Assembly (NCBI GenBank): GCA_039794245.1
Contig: JBDIVS010000007.1
Coordinates: 58,668 to 122,667 of the forward strand
Direction: 5' to 3'
DNA from: DAITQM01 sp039794245
Lineage (GTDB): Bacteria; Pseudomonadota; Gammaproteobacteria; Xanthomonadales; Wenzhouxiangellaceae
DNA length: 64,000 nt
Shown: positions 62,792 through 64,000 of the stretch, one piece after another
Layout: each line of letters begins with the position of its first letter
How positions within the stretch are numbered: position 1 is the first letter of the stretch
Notes under the pieces: model-generated
Seen by the model: only the letters and a program-made list of their open reading frames with translations
Databases searched by the model: none
What the model was told of the DNA's origin: nothing
Made by a program: the position numbers and the translations under genes

Positions 62792-63596
62792 AAGCCGGGC
62801 GGCCTGCTGCCCGGCGCAGGCAGCGGCTTCGTGCTGTACGGCATTTTATGAACAAGACTGGGTGCAACAGATCGCCGGCGGCGAGTTTCACCCCGGCGGC
62901 GCCGATCTCACGCGCCGCACCGTCGAGGCGATGCGGCTCGACCCGGGCGCCCGCCTCCTGGATCTTGCCTGCGGGAGCGGATCTTCGAGTCTCATGCTGG
63001 CGGCCGACAGCACCTATCGCCTCACCGCCGCCGACCGCAGCCGGCGCAACCTCGAGGCGGCCGCCAGGCACGCGGCGGAAAGACGGATCCCGCCTGCCCG
63101 TCTCGGGTTTTACCAGGCCGAGGCGGCACAACTGCCGTTCAGAAACGGGACTTTCGACGGCATCCTCAGCGAATGCGCTTTTAGCCTGTATCGCAACAAG
63201 CCGGCGGTGCTCGCCGAAATGCGCCGCGTGCTGAAACCGGGCGGCCGGCTCGGACTGACCGACATGGCCGTCGAGCGCGAACTACCGCCAGATCTGGCCG
63301 CCGCCGCCGCGCCGTGGACCTGCCTGGCCGATACCCCGGACGCCGCCGGATACCAGCGCCTGTTCGAGGATGGAGGATATCGGCTCGCCGAGTATCGCGA
63401 CGAAAGCGGCGCGCTGCGCGAAATGCTCGGGACGATCAAACGCCATCTTCTGCTGTTGGCGGCCGGTAACGCAGTGATCGGCCCGCCGGCAGCCATCGAT
63501 CTCGCAACGATCAAGCCCTGGCTCAACCGCTTCGCCGCCGAAATCGGCGCCGGCCACATCCGCTATCTTAGATTCAATTTATATCAGTGTGGATAA
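62781..63596 (+). CDS. Class I SAM-dependent methyltransferase with N-terminal Cys pairs
   Basis: 271 residues from ATG 62781, overlapping DUF547 by 11 bases; an earlier in-frame ATG exists. Residues 1-20 contain two Cys-Cys pairs (AACC...SCC). They precede FYEQDWVQQIAGGEFHPGG, which is conserved among relatives I can recall but have no name for. The methyltransferase fold has motif I LLDLACGSGSSSL, then FDGILSECAFSLY and RRVLKPGGRLGLTDM. The Cys pairs could bind metal, metalloid or an iron-sulfur cluster. The substrate is unknown. It probably works with the radical SAM protein encoded first in the operon. Confidence 0.8.
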   Translation: MGAESRAACCPAQAAASCCTAFYEQDWVQQIAGGEFHPGGADLTRRTVEAMRLDPGARLLDLACGSGSSSLMLAADSTYRLTAADRSRRNLEAAARHAAERRIPPARLGFYQAEAAQLPFRNGTFDGILSECAFSLYRNKPAVLAEMRRVLKPGGRLGLTDMAVERELPPDLAAAAAPWTCLADTPDAAGYQRLFEDGGYRLAEYRDESGALREMLGTIKRHLLLLAAGNAVIGPPAAIDLATIKPWLNRFAAEIGAGHIRYLRFNLYQCG

Positions 63597-63729
63597 ACAG
63601 AATAGAACGAAAAAAACAAAAAATCCCGTTCACCCCGTCCTTCCATGCAAACTGTAGGTAACTACCCCCCCAGCGGGAGAGAGGGGGTCTTGGGTGAGTT
63701 GTTACAACGTAAACGGTCAAACTACACCG
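63597..63729. other. Intergenic spacer after the methyltransferase
   Basis: Contains an A-rich stretch and a hairpin-like CCCCCCAGCGGGAGAGAGGGGG around 63665-63687. No gene was recognised. Confidence 0.35.
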
Positions 63730-63872
63730 TTACCGCGTGCTGCAGTTGATATCGGACAATAGGGGGTTGGCGGTGAATTTCTGTTTCCAGATTCTGGGGG
63801 TGAGTTCTTCGACTTTGCTGGCCGGGTGTTGGCTGATGCGCTGGAGCGTATTTTCAGGACAGTCATGAGCGT
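63730..63872 (-). pseudogene. C-terminal remnant of an IS66-like transposase
   Basis: On the minus strand the frame ending in TAA at 63730-63732 reads LQRISQHPASKVEELTPRIW and continues for about 20 more residues. HPASKVEELTP resembles the short C-terminal domain of IS66 TnpC (usually ending HPxSRVDELLPW). Only about 45 codons are recognisable. Upstream, the frame runs into the tandem repeat array. Confidence 0.4.
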
Positions 63873-63975
63873 ATTTTCAGGACAGTCATGGACAGCGTGT
63901 TCAGGACAGTCATGAAAAAGCGAGATCGAGGACAGACAGTCATCAAAGAGCGACAGCGTGTTCAGGACAGTCATG
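63853..63975 (+). repeat. Short tandem repeat array (TTCAGGACAGTCATG units)
   Basis: TTCAGGACAGTCATG occurs exactly at 63853, 63876, 63900 and 63961, with a degenerate copy at about 63929. Spacing is 23-32 bases, and the unit often extends to CAGCGTGTTCAGGACAGTCATGA. Irregular spacing and near-absent spacers argue against CRISPR. Confidence 0.7.
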
Positions 63976-64000
63976 AATACGAACCCGTCAACACCAAAAC

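Noticed and set aside
63853..63975. CRISPR array
   Set aside because: Units are only 15 bases, spacing is irregular, there are almost no unique spacers, and no cas genes are in the window.

Overview
The window looks like a chromosome segment of a GC-rich gammaproteobacterium. The genus cannot be read from it. The placement rests on gene order: kdsD-kdsC-lptC-lptA-lptB-rpoN-hpf-ptsN-hprK-EIIA-HPr-EI, ibaG-murA, hda-perM-pgsA-DUF2066 divergent from purM-purN-DUF3108, aceE-aceF-lpdA and parE-parC. Very many genes are joined by ATGA, GTGA or TGATG stop/start overlaps, so translational coupling is common here.

Left part (1-9.5 kb): a complete set of bacterial ceramide (sphingolipid) genes. A GNAT-type ceramide synthase candidate runs leftward and is fused by ATGA overlaps to lptF and lptG, followed by a Tam41-like nucleotidyltransferase. 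Rightward run a fatty acyl-AMP/ACP ligase, an NAD-dependent reductase, a dedicated acyl carrier protein and serine palmitoyltransferase. A fragment of an MsbA-type ABC exporter lies at the window edge. The set reads as a synthesis-plus-transport locus for a sphingolipid and is the most interesting system in the window.

9.5-17.3 kb: a mobile-element-rich stretch. It holds a multi-hairpin palindromic element, a 404-bp MITE-like element with about 20-bp inverted ends beside a decayed NTP/NDP-type transporter, a TonB-dependent receptor with a good promoter and terminator, an ECF sigma/anti-sigma/DUF4252 module and an internally deleted IS3-like element. A 46-residue secreted peptide follows. 17.3-25.4 kb: a pyruvate dehydrogenase operon (aceE, aceF, retropepsin-like protease, lpdA), with a second copy of the MITE between aceE and aceF.

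25.7-44.7 kb: housekeeping genes for topoisomerase IV, a LysM/TPR lipoprotein, MurA, a Na+/Ca2+ exchanger, Kdo synthesis, LPS transport (LptC/A/B), sigma-54 and a regulatory PTS without sugar permeases, then an aldehyde dehydrogenase. 44.7-45.1 kb holds the wreck of a Phd/VapB-VapC toxin-antitoxin pair with its operator. 45.2-52.8 kb returns to housekeeping: Hda, PerM, PgsA-like, PurM, PurN and an M48 protease.

52.8-64 kb: a 1,512-residue secreted protein made of about 13 tandem Ig-like repeats, a phosphate pair (PiT permease and an OprO/P-type porin with a PHO box), and an operon of an MJ0619/Tes-like radical SAM enzyme, a DUF547 lipoprotein and a cysteine-rich methyltransferase. The window ends in an IS66-like remnant with a short tandem repeat array. 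No tRNA, rRNA or CRISPR array was recognised.
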